Shown piece by piece: positions 17,208-25,781 of a DNA stretch of 38,806 nt. This stretch comes from a bacterium. Its GTDB lineage: Bacteria; Auribacterota; UBA3054. Each line of letters begins with the position of its first letter. The first letter of the stretch is position 1. Under the pieces are notes generated by a model. It made no database searches. It was not told the DNA's origin and saw only the letters and a program-made list of their open reading frames with translations. Both the position numbers and the translations under genes were made by a program. The stretch is taken from NCBI GenBank assembly GCA_017554565.1, contig JAFZID010000110.1, positions 1 to 38,806 on the forward strand, given 5' to 3'.

Positions 17208-19795
17208 CAGAAGGAGAATCCTGTGCCGAGGGTTAAGCCGTCAAGCGGTTTCCAATCTTTCGAATCGGAATCCTTGAAGATGGGCACGCCGTAGTTGACC
17301 CTGATGGGCATGCGCCACAGCTGCAGAATAAGGCTGCCGCCCACGCTGGCGTTGACCTCGCCCATGTTGTCGAATTTCTTCTTCTCCACCACATAGGAGC
17401 CGTCGACCGCGCGCAGCGCTTTGTAGTAAGTTCTTTCCTTCCACCAGACGTTACCGATGTCGGTCCAGACGGCGCCGTGGACGCTGATGTTCTCGTTGTA
17501 ACGCCAGATCGGGAAGATGTATTCCGCGGACACCATGAACTTGAAGGTGCCGCCCAGGGGGTTGTCGCCGGAGTAATCCTTGGGACCCACGAAGCCGTAG
17601 CGGAAGCCGCGCATCTCTTCGCTTCCTCCCATGAAGAAGCGGTCGAAGATCGGCGTGTTGGAAGAAGCGAAGCCGATAGATCCGCGCAGCAGCAGGACAT
17701 GGGAGCCGGCGAATACGTAGTTGGGCTTTCTTTCGAAGAGTTCGAAGAGCTTGAAGTACTGGGAGTGGCTGGCTTCCACAAGACCGTAGATGGTGGAGCC
17801 TACGCCGACTCTGCCCTTCAAAATGGTCAGTGCGCCGGAAGTCGGAAGGAACAGGGCGTCCCTGGTGTCTCTCGTCAAAGTGATGGTCGGAGCAAGAACG
17901 GCGTAGCTGCCCTTCTCCTTCTTCAAGTACTTGTCATAGCGCTCGTATTCCAGAGGCACCATGCGCTTCTGGACGCGGCCGTTGCGCTTGTTGACATGAC
18001 GTCTCTTGATCCAGGCGGTATCCTCGCTGACGATGGTGTCGCCGTAGTCCAGGGACTTGTCAACGCCCACTCTGATGTACTCGCCGGCCAGGGCGCCTTC
18101 AACTTTGATGACGCCGACGTATTTGCCCACCTTGGGGATCCAGGCCATGCTTATGGGCGTGGCGGCCCTCAGGTCGCCGCCGATCCTCATGATCCTGAGA
18201 TCGGGGCCCAGGGCGTTGTTGTTTTTCCAATAAAGATCGAAGCCCGCGGCCACCTTGCGGCCCTTCAGCTGCTCGTGCAGGAAGTAGGGCTCGGTGAAGC
18301 TCAATATGACGTCCTGACGATGGATGCCGAAGTCGCCTTTGATGCGGAAATGCTGGCCGCCGCCGGTGAACCAGTTCTTGTAATTCTTCCAGTCGAAGTT
18401 AGGCTGCGTGACGGTGATGGTGCCGAAGAGCAAGTCCTGGCTGGAGAAGCCGACGCCCACGCCCACCTGGCCGGTGAGTTTTTCCTTCACGTCAACATAG
18501 ATGTCCTTCTTGCTGTGGTCCTGGGGATTGGGAGCCTCCACGATGTCCACCTTCTCGAAGTAGTCCATGTTCATCAGTCTCTGGCGGCTGGTGTCGATGC
18601 GGTAATAATTGTAGCGGTCGCCCGGGAAGAAGGAGAGTTCGCGGCGGATGACTACGTCCTTCGTCCTTTCGTTGCCGGAGATATAGACGATGCCGATGTC
18701 GAAGAGGGAGGATTCGTCCATCTCATAGAAGATATCGACCCTGACGCCGTCCTCGGGCTGGTCTTCCGCCAGAAGGACCTTGGAGGCGCAGACCGCGTCC
18801 GCGTAGCCCAGAGAGCGGAAATAATTCTTCAGGTTTTCCGTATCTCTTTCCACCGCCTGGGGGGTGTAGGGTTCGTCCCGGTGCACCTCGATCATGGAGA
18901 TGATGTTGGTGGCGTACATGCCGGTCAGCTTGCCCTGCCTGACGGTGATGCCGTTGACGAAATAAGGACGGCCTTCGTCGATGGTTATGTCAAGGGCCAA
19001 GCCGTCGCCTTTGGCCGTGGGATGCAGTTCGTAATCCACCTGGGCTTCCGGATACCCGATCTCCTGGTACATTTCCGTGATCTTCCAGATGTCGTCCCTG
19101 ACCTGGTCTTCCTGATAAGTTCCGAAAAGGAACCAGAAGCGGGACTTGGTGCCGATATGGAATTTTATCTTGGTGCTGCTGATAAGGGTATTGCCGGTGA
19201 TGTTGATTTCCCTGATGTAGGATTCCTGTCCTTCCGAGACCAGGATGGTTACCGTCGCATGAGTGCCGTCCGCCGTGTCTTCCAGGCTGTAAGTGACGTC
19301 CGCCATGCCGTAGCCTTTTTCAGCGTAATATTTGCGGATCTCCTCCACGGAGTTTTCGAGTTTTTCCAAGCTGACCGGTTCTCCGATGGCCAGCTGCACT
19401 TTGCCTAAAAGGTCTTTCTCCTTGATGTTTTCGTTGCCGGTGAAATCAAGTTTGTCCAAAATGGGGCGTTCCTTCACGGAATAAGTCAGAACGACTTCCC
19501 CGCCCGCTTCGCTGATGTAGCTGGAAGCGCTTTCAAAATCGCCGGAAGAGAGGATCCTCTCGGTGTCGGCGGAAGCTTTTTCTTCACTGTAGATCTCGTT
19601 GGGGTGAGTGCTTATGAGATCCCTGATGACCTCTTCGCTCACCCTGCGGTTGCCCGTTATGTCTATGCGGGAGATAACTGTCGTGCCTTCGGCGGCCATA
19701 AGGTTCATTGCGGCCGCGAAACCAAAAACGGCCGTGAGCGCGATAATTCTCAAGCGCCCTCCGAAGGGATTTTGGTAGTTAAATTTTGATCTCAT
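17207..19795 (-). CDS. bamA: Outer-membrane protein assembly factor BamA
   Basis: The core of the BAM machine, which folds beta-barrel proteins into the outer membrane. The 862 residues hold an N-terminal signal peptide (IIALTAVFGFAAAMNLMAA), POTRA repeats with recurring hydrophobic-G-N patterns (ISRIDITGNRRVSE, LDKLDFTGNENIKE, IREINITGNTLIS, IGIVYISGNERTKD), then a 16-strand barrel. The barrel has the conserved substrate-loop motif GGSEEMRGF and ends in an aromatic residue (TLGTGFSF), the expected beta-signal. The start is supported by AAAAGGAT a few bases upstream. It leads an operon with two envelope proteins. The presence of BamA shows a diderm cell. Confidence 0.95.
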   Translation of the reverse strand: MRSKFNYQNPFGGRLRIIALTAVFGFAAAMNLMAAEGTTVISRIDITGNRRVSEEVIRDLISTHPNEIYSEEKASADTERILSSGDFESASSYISEAGGEVVLTYSVKERPILDKLDFTGNENIKEKDLLGKVQLAIGEPVSLEKLENSVEEIRKYYAEKGYGMADVTYSLEDTADGTHATVTILVSEGQESYIREINITGNTLISSTKIKFHIGTKSRFWFLFGTYQEDQVRDDIWKITEMYQEIGYPEAQVDYELHPTAKGDGLALDITIDEGRPYFVNGITVRQGKLTGMYATNIISMIEVHRDEPYTPQAVERDTENLKNYFRSLGYADAVCASKVLLAEDQPEDGVRVDIFYEMDESSLFDIGIVYISGNERTKDVVIRRELSFFPGDRYNYYRIDTSRQRLMNMDYFEKVDIVEAPNPQDHSKKDIYVDVKEKLTGQVGVGVGFSSQDLLFGTITVTQPNFDWKNYKNWFTGGGQHFRIKGDFGIHRQDVILSFTEPYFLHEQLKGRKVAAGFDLYWKNNNALGPDLRIMRIGGDLRAATPISMAWIPKVGKYVGVIKVEGALAGEYIRVGVDKSLDYGDTIVSEDTAWIKRRHVNKRNGRVQKRMVPLEYERYDKYLKKEKGSYAVLAPTITLTRDTRDALFLPTSGALTILKGRVGVGSTIYGLVEASHSQYFKLFELFERKPNYVFAGSHVLLLRGSIGFASSNTPIFDRFFMGGSEEMRGFRYGFVGPKDYSGDNPLGGTFKFMVSAEYIFPIWRYNENISVHGAVWTDIGNVWWKERTYYKALRAVDGSYVVEKKKFDNMGEVNASVGGSLILQLWRMPIRVNYGVPIFKDSDSKDWKPLDGLTLGTGFSF

Positions 19796-19876
19796 AATAT
19801 CCTTTTAGTCGAAAGACAAAATTTCATATTAAATATCAATAGACATCCTAGCATAAAGCCACCCTCAAATCAAGGC

Positions 19877-19971
19877 TTATTAACAAGCTACAAGGGGCTT
19901 TATCCACATTTTAACAACCTAAATTTAGCCCATAAAGAGGCTTACTAACAATTATCCACAAGTTATCCACA
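19877..19971. promoter_or_regulatory. Cluster of DnaA boxes in a 315-base gene-free region
   Basis: The strong E. coli-type DnaA box TTATCCACA occurs perfectly three times on the plus strand: 19900-19908, 19952-19960 and 19963-19971. The last two have starts 11 bases apart. A weaker version, TTATTAACA, is at 19877-19885. AT-rich DNA without GC runs lies next to the cluster (about 19806-19858). The cluster sits upstream of bamA, between bamA and tadA. It may be a replication-origin element, a DnaA titration site, or DnaA control of bamA. The remainder of the gap 19796-20110 holds no gene that I can see. Confidence 0.6.
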
Positions 19972-20110
19972 ATTTTTGGCATGTGAGTATCAGGTGCATA
20001 ACCCAAGGAAAACTTGTTCATTTCGCCAAAAAGCCCTGCGCTTCATAAAAAGGAGAAAAACGTTTAACGAGCGCGAGGATAATAAAAGGAAGAAAGCAGC
20101 GGAAGAAAAA

Positions 20111-20566
20111 TCAGCGCTTGCTTTCCCGGCAGCGGGCGAAAAAGTCCTTCAGTATCTTTTCGCATGCCTCTTCGGAGATGCCTTCCAGGACCTGCAGGTC
20201 GGCGCCCAGGAAAGTGTGGGAGAGATTGGCGTTGGATAAAAGCGCTCCCCTGTCCCAGTCCCGGGCTCCGAAGACTACGCAGGAGATCCTTGAGAGGAGG
20301 ATGGCGCCGGCGCACATGGGGCAGGGCTCCAAGGTCACGTAAAGCGTGCAGCCGTTCAAGCGGCGGCCCAGTTTCTTCTGGGCTTCCGCGATGGCCAGCA
20401 GTTCCGCGTGGGCGGTGGCGTCTTTGTTTGTCTCGGTAAGGTTGTGGGTGGCGGCTATCACGTTTCCCTCCGCGTCCGTTATGACGCAGCCCACGGGAAC
20501 TTCGCCCATGGCGGCGGCTTCTTCAGCTTCTTTGACAGCCAGCAGCATGTGATCTTTGTGCTCCAT
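20111..20566 (-). CDS. tadA: tRNA-specific adenosine deaminase TadA
   Basis: The enzyme deaminates A34 to inosine in the tRNA-Arg(ACG) anticodon. The 151 residues have the zinc-binding and proton-transfer motif TAHAE (His53, Glu55) and PCPMC (Cys82, Cys85), plus the family's VPVGCVI and VVFGARD segments. The ATG at 20566 is chosen because the sequence from MEHKDHMLLA matches the normal TadA N-terminus. A much longer open frame continues upstream, but only as the antisense shadow of the next gene. It is transcribed divergently from the PEP-CTERM gene. Confidence 0.95.
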   Translation of the reverse strand: MEHKDHMLLAVKEAEEAAAMGEVPVGCVITDAEGNVIAATHNLTETNKDATAHAELLAIAEAQKKLGRRLNGCTLYVTLEPCPMCAGAILLSRISCVVFGARDWDRGALLSNANLSHTFLGADLQVLEGISEEACEKILKDFFARCRESKR

Positions 20567-20602
20567 GAGAATTATTTTACCAAATCTAAAAGCGAAAAAA
20601 TT

Positions 20603-20611
20603 TGCTATAAT
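20603..20611 (+). promoter_or_regulatory. Extended -10 promoter of the PEP-CTERM protein gene
   Basis: TGCTATAAT (perfect -10 hexamer plus TGn) lies 42 bases before the start codon at 20654. A GAGGT ribosome site follows at about 20643-20647. No clear -35 is visible. Confidence 0.65.
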
Positions 20612-20653
20612 GATTTGTTGACGATTAGAATTCACTCCAACACGAGGTAATTT

Positions 20654-23269
20654 ATGAAAAAAGGCATCCTTTTTCTTCTGGCGGCGCTGGCTGTTTCCGC
20701 GGTTTATGTCTGCGCGGACCCAAGCGTTTTCTTCAAGGAGGATTTTGAAAGCTACAATTCGGGCGATTTTCTGCCGCAGTGCGAAGCGGCGAGCGTCTGG
20801 CAGACCAAATACCAGACGAACTTCGCTTATAAAGTCGAAAGCGACGTCATGGATTCCAAATGCATTACCGTGACGAAGAACGACGCCGATGGCTTCAACT
20901 CCGGCAGTTCCGGCGTCTGGATCCCCACCGGGGCCGAGGAGAGCATGTTCACCGAGACCGGCATCATGAGGATCCGTTTGAAACACCGCTCGCTTAGCAA
21001 CGTCAGCGGCTTCATCTTCGGCAACGGCACCGCCAACGGCCGCGCGCTTTGGGCTTACCGCAACGGCGGCACTTTCTACATCATTCACAGCGACAAAATT
21101 CAGATGCAGTTCGGCGGCATTGGCGGAGACAAGGACAATCAGCTGGAATTCAACATCCAGTATCCCTCCCGCCGCCTTATCAACGTCATAGCCAACGGCA
21201 TTACCAATGTTCCGGCAGATACTATTACTCTTCCCAACTTCAGGATCACGCACATCGGCCCGGCGGTTCTGGCAGGAGGTTACGTGGCCACCGGCAGCGG
21301 CTACGTTACCGCCATCGACGACATTGAGGTCGCCTACGAAGCGCTGACTACGCCCGTCCCCTCCATGCCGACTGATCCCATACTTATCGGCCGCAACGTG
21401 GCCAGCCGCGAATTCGTCATAGCCAACAACGGCGGCGGCGAATTCAATTACACCGTCTCCGCCCTGGGCGATCCGGAATGGCTCACTTTCGCGCCCACCG
21501 GCGTGTGCAAGACCACAAAGAGCCACAAGGTCACTTTCAACCGCAGCGTCATGGGCGACGGTTTCTACCGCACGATCCTGACCTTCGACGCTTCCCCCTA
21601 CGGAAAGTTCGACATCCCTCTGAACATCAGATCCGGCCTGGTCTTCTACTATGAGGATTTCGAGGCGCCCTACTTCCAGGAGGGCGAGCTCCACGGCCAG
21701 CAGAACTGGGTCGGCAAGGTCGAGGACGACGGCTACACTCCCGGAACCAACGAAGCCTATATCAACACGCCCTCCGAGCCCTGGGAAGGACAATGCGCGA
21801 CCTTCGAGAAAGCCGGCGGCTGGGACGGCTACTATTACCCCATCTGGACGCCCTCCAACCTGATCATCAAGGTCTCCTGCAAATTCCGCTGGGACTTTGA
21901 AAACGAAGCCGACCGCTTCTATTTCCGCTCCACCTATTGGCGCAACCCGGCCATCTTCGACCTCTGGTATCACGCCGAGGGCAACGACGTCAGGCTCTGG
22001 GCCTACAACGACACCTCGGGATATCCCCTGGTGGGCGACTACGGTCTGCCCGGCAAGACCTGGCATGATTTCTCCTACACCATGGACTTCAGGATGCAGC
22101 AGCTCACTGAATTCACCTTCGGCGATTTCACCACGAACTTCTCGGAAAAGCCTCTGAGGAAGAAGATGAACGATCTTGTCGATCCCATGTTCTACTATGA
22201 GAAATTCTGCGTGCACGGCGGCGGCGAAGATTCCAGAGTGGGCGTCTCCATCGACAATCTGCTTATAACGGAAGTACAGCGTCCCAAGATCGCCATTCCC
22301 GCTTACGAAAAAGCCGTCTCCATGGGCGGGCTCAACGTTTACACCAATCTTTTGGAAAACGCCGGCGCCCAGAACTACAAGTTCACGGCCGAGGTCCTCG
22401 ACTACGCTGACAATCTGAAGCTCTCCCGCACCACGGGCTCCATCGGCACCAAAGGCATGGTCATCTACAGATTGAACCGCACCGGGTTGAAGGACGGCTA
22501 CTACACCGCCAGGATCAAATACGACTACGTCGCCTCCAACAGCACCAACTCCGGCTCCTTCGTCCAGCTCGTGACCTTCGGCGTGGGCGGCTGGTATTAT
22601 ACGACTGAATTCGAAGGCGAACTCTTCAAGCTCGGCTCCATCAACAATCAGGAATGCTGGAAAGTCGAAAACTTCTACGAAGTCGAGCCTTCCCTTAAGC
22701 TCTTCGACGGCATCCAGTGCCTCTACTTCGACCAGCAGAGCAAAGTGACCGTTTCCGCCGGTGTCCCGGCCGGAAGCCACTATTCCTTCCGCTGCCTGGT
22801 CAACCTGCCGGACAACAACAACACTACCTACCTCAGGTTCTGCCAGAACACCGGCGACGGCTTTCTGCCCTTCTACCTCAGAAGGGACCGCGACACCAAG
22901 GAAGTAGTCTTGGGCTTCAAGCCCGCCGGAGGAGACGGCGTGGAGGAACTTTTGAGGAACAACACGCTTGGCCAGTGGCAGACCTTCTCCTACACCATGG
23001 ATCTCGACGAAGCCAATTCCTGCGTCACGCAGGTAACCTTGGGAGATTATGAAACGAACTTATTGACCGGCGAGATCGTCCTCAACACCGCCTTCGACGG
23101 CCAGCCCGTCACCTCCTTCAACATCGAGGCGGTGAACGACGGTCCGGAAGAGGAAAGAGACACCGGCGCTTACATCAAGAACGTGGTGGTCTGCGACCAC
23201 ACGCTGCCTGAGCCGGCAATCTTCGGGCTCCTTGCCCTGGCCCTGCTCTTTTGGAGCAGAAAAAAATAA
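20654..23269 (+). CDS. Large secreted PEP-CTERM-tailed protein with three repeat units
   Basis: An 871-residue exported protein with an N-terminal signal peptide (GILFLLAALAVSAVYVCA). The C-terminal sorting tail has PEP at 852-854, a hydrophobic helix and a basic end (WSRKK). This tail is known to be processed by exosortase-type enzymes. Three related units start near residues 26, 330 and 647 with an (E)DFE/EFE ... G motif, and the second and third share a YTMD ... (F/L)GD(F/Y)xTN stretch. Each looks like a LamG/jelly-roll beta-sandwich. Units are separated by Ig- or BACON-like segments (EFNYTVSALGDPEWLTF; NYKFTAEVLDYADNLKL). It is probably a surface or matrix protein, perhaps carbohydrate-binding. 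No exosortase gene is in the window. Confidence 0.85.
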   Translation: MKKGILFLLAALAVSAVYVCADPSVFFKEDFESYNSGDFLPQCEAASVWQTKYQTNFAYKVESDVMDSKCITVTKNDADGFNSGSSGVWIPTGAEESMFTETGIMRIRLKHRSLSNVSGFIFGNGTANGRALWAYRNGGTFYIIHSDKIQMQFGGIGGDKDNQLEFNIQYPSRRLINVIANGITNVPADTITLPNFRITHIGPAVLAGGYVATGSGYVTAIDDIEVAYEALTTPVPSMPTDPILIGRNVASREFVIANNGGGEFNYTVSALGDPEWLTFAPTGVCKTTKSHKVTFNRSVMGDGFYRTILTFDASPYGKFDIPLNIRSGLVFYYEDFEAPYFQEGELHGQQNWVGKVEDDGYTPGTNEAYINTPSEPWEGQCATFEKAGGWDGYYYPIWTPSNLIIKVSCKFRWDFENEADRFYFRSTYWRNPAIFDLWYHAEGNDVRLWAYNDTSGYPLVGDYGLPGKTWHDFSYTMDFRMQQLTEFTFGDFTTNFSEKPLRKKMNDLVDPMFYYEKFCVHGGGEDSRVGVSIDNLLITEVQRPKIAIPAYEKAVSMGGLNVYTNLLENAGAQNYKFTAEVLDYADNLKLSRTTGSIGTKGMVIYRLNRTGLKDGYYTARIKYDYVASNSTNSGSFVQLVTFGVGGWYYTTEFEGELFKLGSINNQECWKVENFYEVEPSLKLFDGIQCLYFDQQSKVTVSAGVPAGSHYSFRCLVNLPDNNNTTYLRFCQNTGDGFLPFYLRRDRDTKEVVLGFKPAGGDGVEELLRNNTLGQWQTFSYTMDLDEANSCVTQVTLGDYETNLLTGEIVLNTAFDGQPVTSFNIEAVNDGPEEERDTGAYIKNVVVCDHTLPEPAIFGLLALALLFWSRKK

Positions 23270-23297
23270 GTTTTTCTAATTTGAACTAAGGAAAACA

Positions 23298-23334
23298 ACA
23301 CTCCCGGAATCATTTTTCCGGGAGTGTTTTTTTC
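23298..23334 (+). terminator. Rho-independent terminator after the PEP-CTERM gene
   Basis: Arms ACACTCCCGGAA and TTCCGGGAGTGT, separated by a short T-rich loop, are followed by seven T. It begins about 28 bases after the stop codon. Confidence 0.93.
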
Positions 23335-23389
23335 GCTGAAACGCGCTGCCGGGGCATGCTTTCGCCTCTCCCCTCTCGCAAGGGCCCGC

Positions 23390-23439
23390 CACTCAATATC
23401 TTGTTTCCAAAAGGCTCTTTTGATACAATATATTGAGTG
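23390..23439 (+). promoter_or_regulatory. Promoter of the JetABC-like operon framed by a perfect inverted repeat
   Basis: A -35-like TTGTTT (23401-23406) and a -10-like TACAAT (23424-23429) are spaced by exactly 17 bases. They are flanked on the outside by CACTCAATAT (23390-23399) and ATATTGAGTG (23430-23439), a perfect 10-bp inverted repeat. The layout suggests an operator whose two half-sites bracket the promoter. A ribosome site AGAAGGGA follows, just before the ATG at 23466. No regulator gene lies next to it. Confidence 0.7.
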
Positions 23440-23465
23440 TGTATTAGTGTAATCAAGAAGGGAAC

Positions 23466-25007
23466 ATGGATAATTTCAGCGATATCGGGGTGAATCCCCC
23501 GGAACGCGACCTTTTTCAGGTCATGGCGCCGGAACCGCCTTTTCTGGATCTTTTGCCCAGCGGTCAGTGCGCCTTTTTAAGTTCGGAGCGGCGGTGGTAT
23601 TACGCGACCATCCTTTATTTCCTCTTCCTGCGCCGCCAGGCCCATGAAGTGGAGAAATATCACAACGACATCTATGACGCCGTGCAGGTCAGGCTGGAAG
23701 AGGAAGGGCCTTACAGCCAGCAGGCCTTCCGGGCCGACATGGAGCAGCTGCTCATCTGGGGCAACGTGGAGCGCCGCATCGAGCCGAAACGGCTCCAGCA
23801 CATCGCCGACCGCCGGGTGCAGAAATTCCTCTATCGGCTTTCCGACCACACCAGGGCTTTTCTGGAAAGCCTCTCGCTTCTCAAGTCGGTGGAAAGCCTG
23901 AACGCCGTCTCCCTGGATCAGGACCATCTCCTGGACCTGCAGGAACTGGTTGAGAAAATAGGGCTCTGCCTGAGCGCCGGCGACAGTCTGAGCGAATCGG
24001 AACTCAGAAGGCTGGGCAGGAACATTTCCGAACTGGACAACCGCTGCCGTCTGATCTCCAATGAGATCAGCGATTTCGGAGCGAAGATCGCGACTTTCAA
24101 CATCGAGCCCTTCCAGCTGGAGACGCTGCCGGACATCATCGACAGGCTGGCCCGCTACGTGGACCAGTATCTTCAGCGCGTGGCCAATCTGACGCCGCCG
24201 GTTTACAGCGCCCTCTCCCGCTGGAATTCCCAGCAGGGTCTCGCCATTCTGCGCAAAGCCAGGGAAGCCATCATCGCCCACCACGAGAACAACCCGCTGG
24301 CCGGCGCGCTGGCGGAGCAGGACGACCCGGCCGAGCAGATGCTGGCCAGGCTCATCCCCTTCTTCGCGCCGGAGGGCGTCTTCCAGCTTCTCTGCGTCAG
24401 GGTAAACGAGCAGGTCCGGATCCTGATCAGCCGCATCAGGCAGTATCTCGACGACATCAGGCACCGCAACATCAGGATAAGAGTCCTGCGCCGCCGCGTC
24501 CACGAATGCATCACCGCGCCGGATTCCGCCTTCCCGGAGATCCGCTCCTTCATCAGGGAGCTGATGTCCACCGCCCAATTGTTCAACGATTCCGGCAACG
24601 GCACTCCCGACGACCGCGTGCCCCCGCCCAGGCCGAACTACTGGCGCCGCCGGGCCACCAGGCCGGCCTTCGTAAATTCCGCCATCATCGCCAAGACCGG
24701 CTCCGCCGAAGCCTCCAGGGAACTGGAGAAAGCCAAGGCCAGGAGGCTAAGGGACTTCATGCGGCTCAAAGCCTACGCTCACGGCCAGCGCGGCCCCGTT
24801 CATCTCTTCTCGCTGAAAGACATGAACGACATCAGGAACTACATGGACTCCGTCAAGTTCTACAAGATAGGCAGAAAGCACGGCATCCATCTGGGCTATT
24901 CCCTAAAGCAGCCCGACAAGAACGCGCCCCAGGCGGAATTCAAAAACCTCAAGTGGTATTTCTCCTCACCGGACTACATAGTAGATTTCCAGGAAAACAT
25001 AAAGTAA
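23466..25007 (+). CDS. jetA: JetA/MksF-like kleisin subunit of an SMC-like complex
   Basis: A 513-residue, mostly helical protein matching the expected first gene of Wadjet (JetABCD) or MksBEF operons by size, order and general sequence character. The N-terminal part (FLDLLPSGQCAFLSSERRWYYATILYFLFLRRQAHEVEKY) resembles the winged-helix opening of JetA/MksF kleisins. The middle is a long run of amphipathic helices. The C-terminus (SSPDYIVDFQENIK) is probably the part that contacts the ATPase head. Known relatives bridge the two heads of the ATPase. It is followed four bases later by the jetB-like gene. Assignment rests on operon context plus the clearly recognisable third gene; sequence evidence alone is moderate. 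Confidence 0.75.
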   Translation: MDNFSDIGVNPPERDLFQVMAPEPPFLDLLPSGQCAFLSSERRWYYATILYFLFLRRQAHEVEKYHNDIYDAVQVRLEEEGPYSQQAFRADMEQLLIWGNVERRIEPKRLQHIADRRVQKFLYRLSDHTRAFLESLSLLKSVESLNAVSLDQDHLLDLQELVEKIGLCLSAGDSLSESELRRLGRNISELDNRCRLISNEISDFGAKIATFNIEPFQLETLPDIIDRLARYVDQYLQRVANLTPPVYSALSRWNSQQGLAILRKAREAIIAHHENNPLAGALAEQDDPAEQMLARLIPFFAPEGVFQLLCVRVNEQVRILISRIRQYLDDIRHRNIRIRVLRRRVHECITAPDSAFPEIRSFIRELMSTAQLFNDSGNGTPDDRVPPPRPNYWRRRATRPAFVNSAIIAKTGSAEASRELEKAKARRLRDFMRLKAYAHGQRGPVHLFSLKDMNDIRNYMDSVKFYKIGRKHGIHLGYSLKQPDKNAPQAEFKNLKWYFSSPDYIVDFQENIK

Positions 25008-25011
25008 GCCT

Positions 25012-25758
25012 ATGAACGAACAATATTTTGAAAAAGATCAGGAGAACTACTCCGATCAGATCGACCAGCTGAACATCCACAACGTCAGGGCGCTCCTCAA
25101 TGTCCTGACCGAGTCGCCATTCTTCTACCAGACCGACGATCCCGACCTCTTCGCCTACCTGAGGATCAACCAGGAGGCCATCGGCCACTTCTTCGTCCGC
25201 TACTTCGGCTGGGAGCTCTACGTTGACCGGCAGCTGGCCAGAGTCATCAAACCGCAGCTTTACAACAACGCCCTGAAGCCCTCCCAGCGGGATCTCTTCG
25301 ACCTCACCAGGCGCGACGAGTGCTCCGTCTTCATGCTGCTTCTGGAATTCTACGAGAAGCTGCTCCGGGACTTCAACTCCAATTACGACGACGACAAGAG
25401 AATGCGCTTTCTGCTTTCCGACTTCGTGCAGTACTGCTTCAACCGCTTCAAGGAAGAGCTTGAGGACACCGAGAGCAGCGAGCGAGCCATCGTGGAAGCC
25501 TGCCGCACCCTCTTCCCGAAGCTGACGAAATACCGCTTCCTGGAGCAGAAGGAGAAAGCCGAGGCCCAGAAAGACGAGCGGCTGCCGGAGGGCATGTTCG
25601 AGCAGGTCATGTACGAATTCCTCCCGGGCATCCACTGCTACCGTCCGGACGTCCTGACCTTCAGGGAGATCGCCCGCCTCTACGACAAAAACGCCCCTGG
25701 CCTCTCCGAGGAGGAGAAGCTCATGAAGGAAGAAGAAAAAGAACAGGAAAATTTTTAA
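25012..25758 (+). CDS. jetB: JetB/MksE-like subunit of an SMC-like complex
   Basis: A 248-residue acidic protein in the second position of the operon, the right size for JetB/MksE (DUF4194 or DUF6063 class). The segment HNVRALLNVLTESPFFYQTDDPDLFAYL ... FFVRYFGWELYVDRQLARVI has the expected tandem winged-helix look. Relatives bind the kleisin and DNA near the ATPase heads. The C-terminus is strongly acidic and Lys-rich (SEEEKLMKEEEKEQENF). The ATG lies four bases after the jetA stop. Which Wadjet subtype it belongs to cannot be settled by eye. Confidence 0.72.
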   Translation: MNEQYFEKDQENYSDQIDQLNIHNVRALLNVLTESPFFYQTDDPDLFAYLRINQEAIGHFFVRYFGWELYVDRQLARVIKPQLYNNALKPSQRDLFDLTRRDECSVFMLLLEFYEKLLRDFNSNYDDDKRMRFLLSDFVQYCFNRFKEELEDTESSERAIVEACRTLFPKLTKYRFLEQKEKAEAQKDERLPEGMFEQVMYEFLPGIHCYRPDVLTFREIARLYDKNAPGLSEEEKLMKEEEKEQENF

Positions 25759-25781
25759 TCGCCCTTTTTAGGTGAATGATC

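Noticed and set aside
17477-19408. Plus-strand open frame antisense to bamA
   Set aside because: Composition is typical of a shadow frame and the BamA motifs on the minus strand are clear.
20567-22780. Long minus-strand open frame continuing upstream of tadA
   Set aside because: It is the antisense of the PEP-CTERM gene, has low-complexity Val/Gly/Asp composition and no domains; tadA itself begins at 20566.
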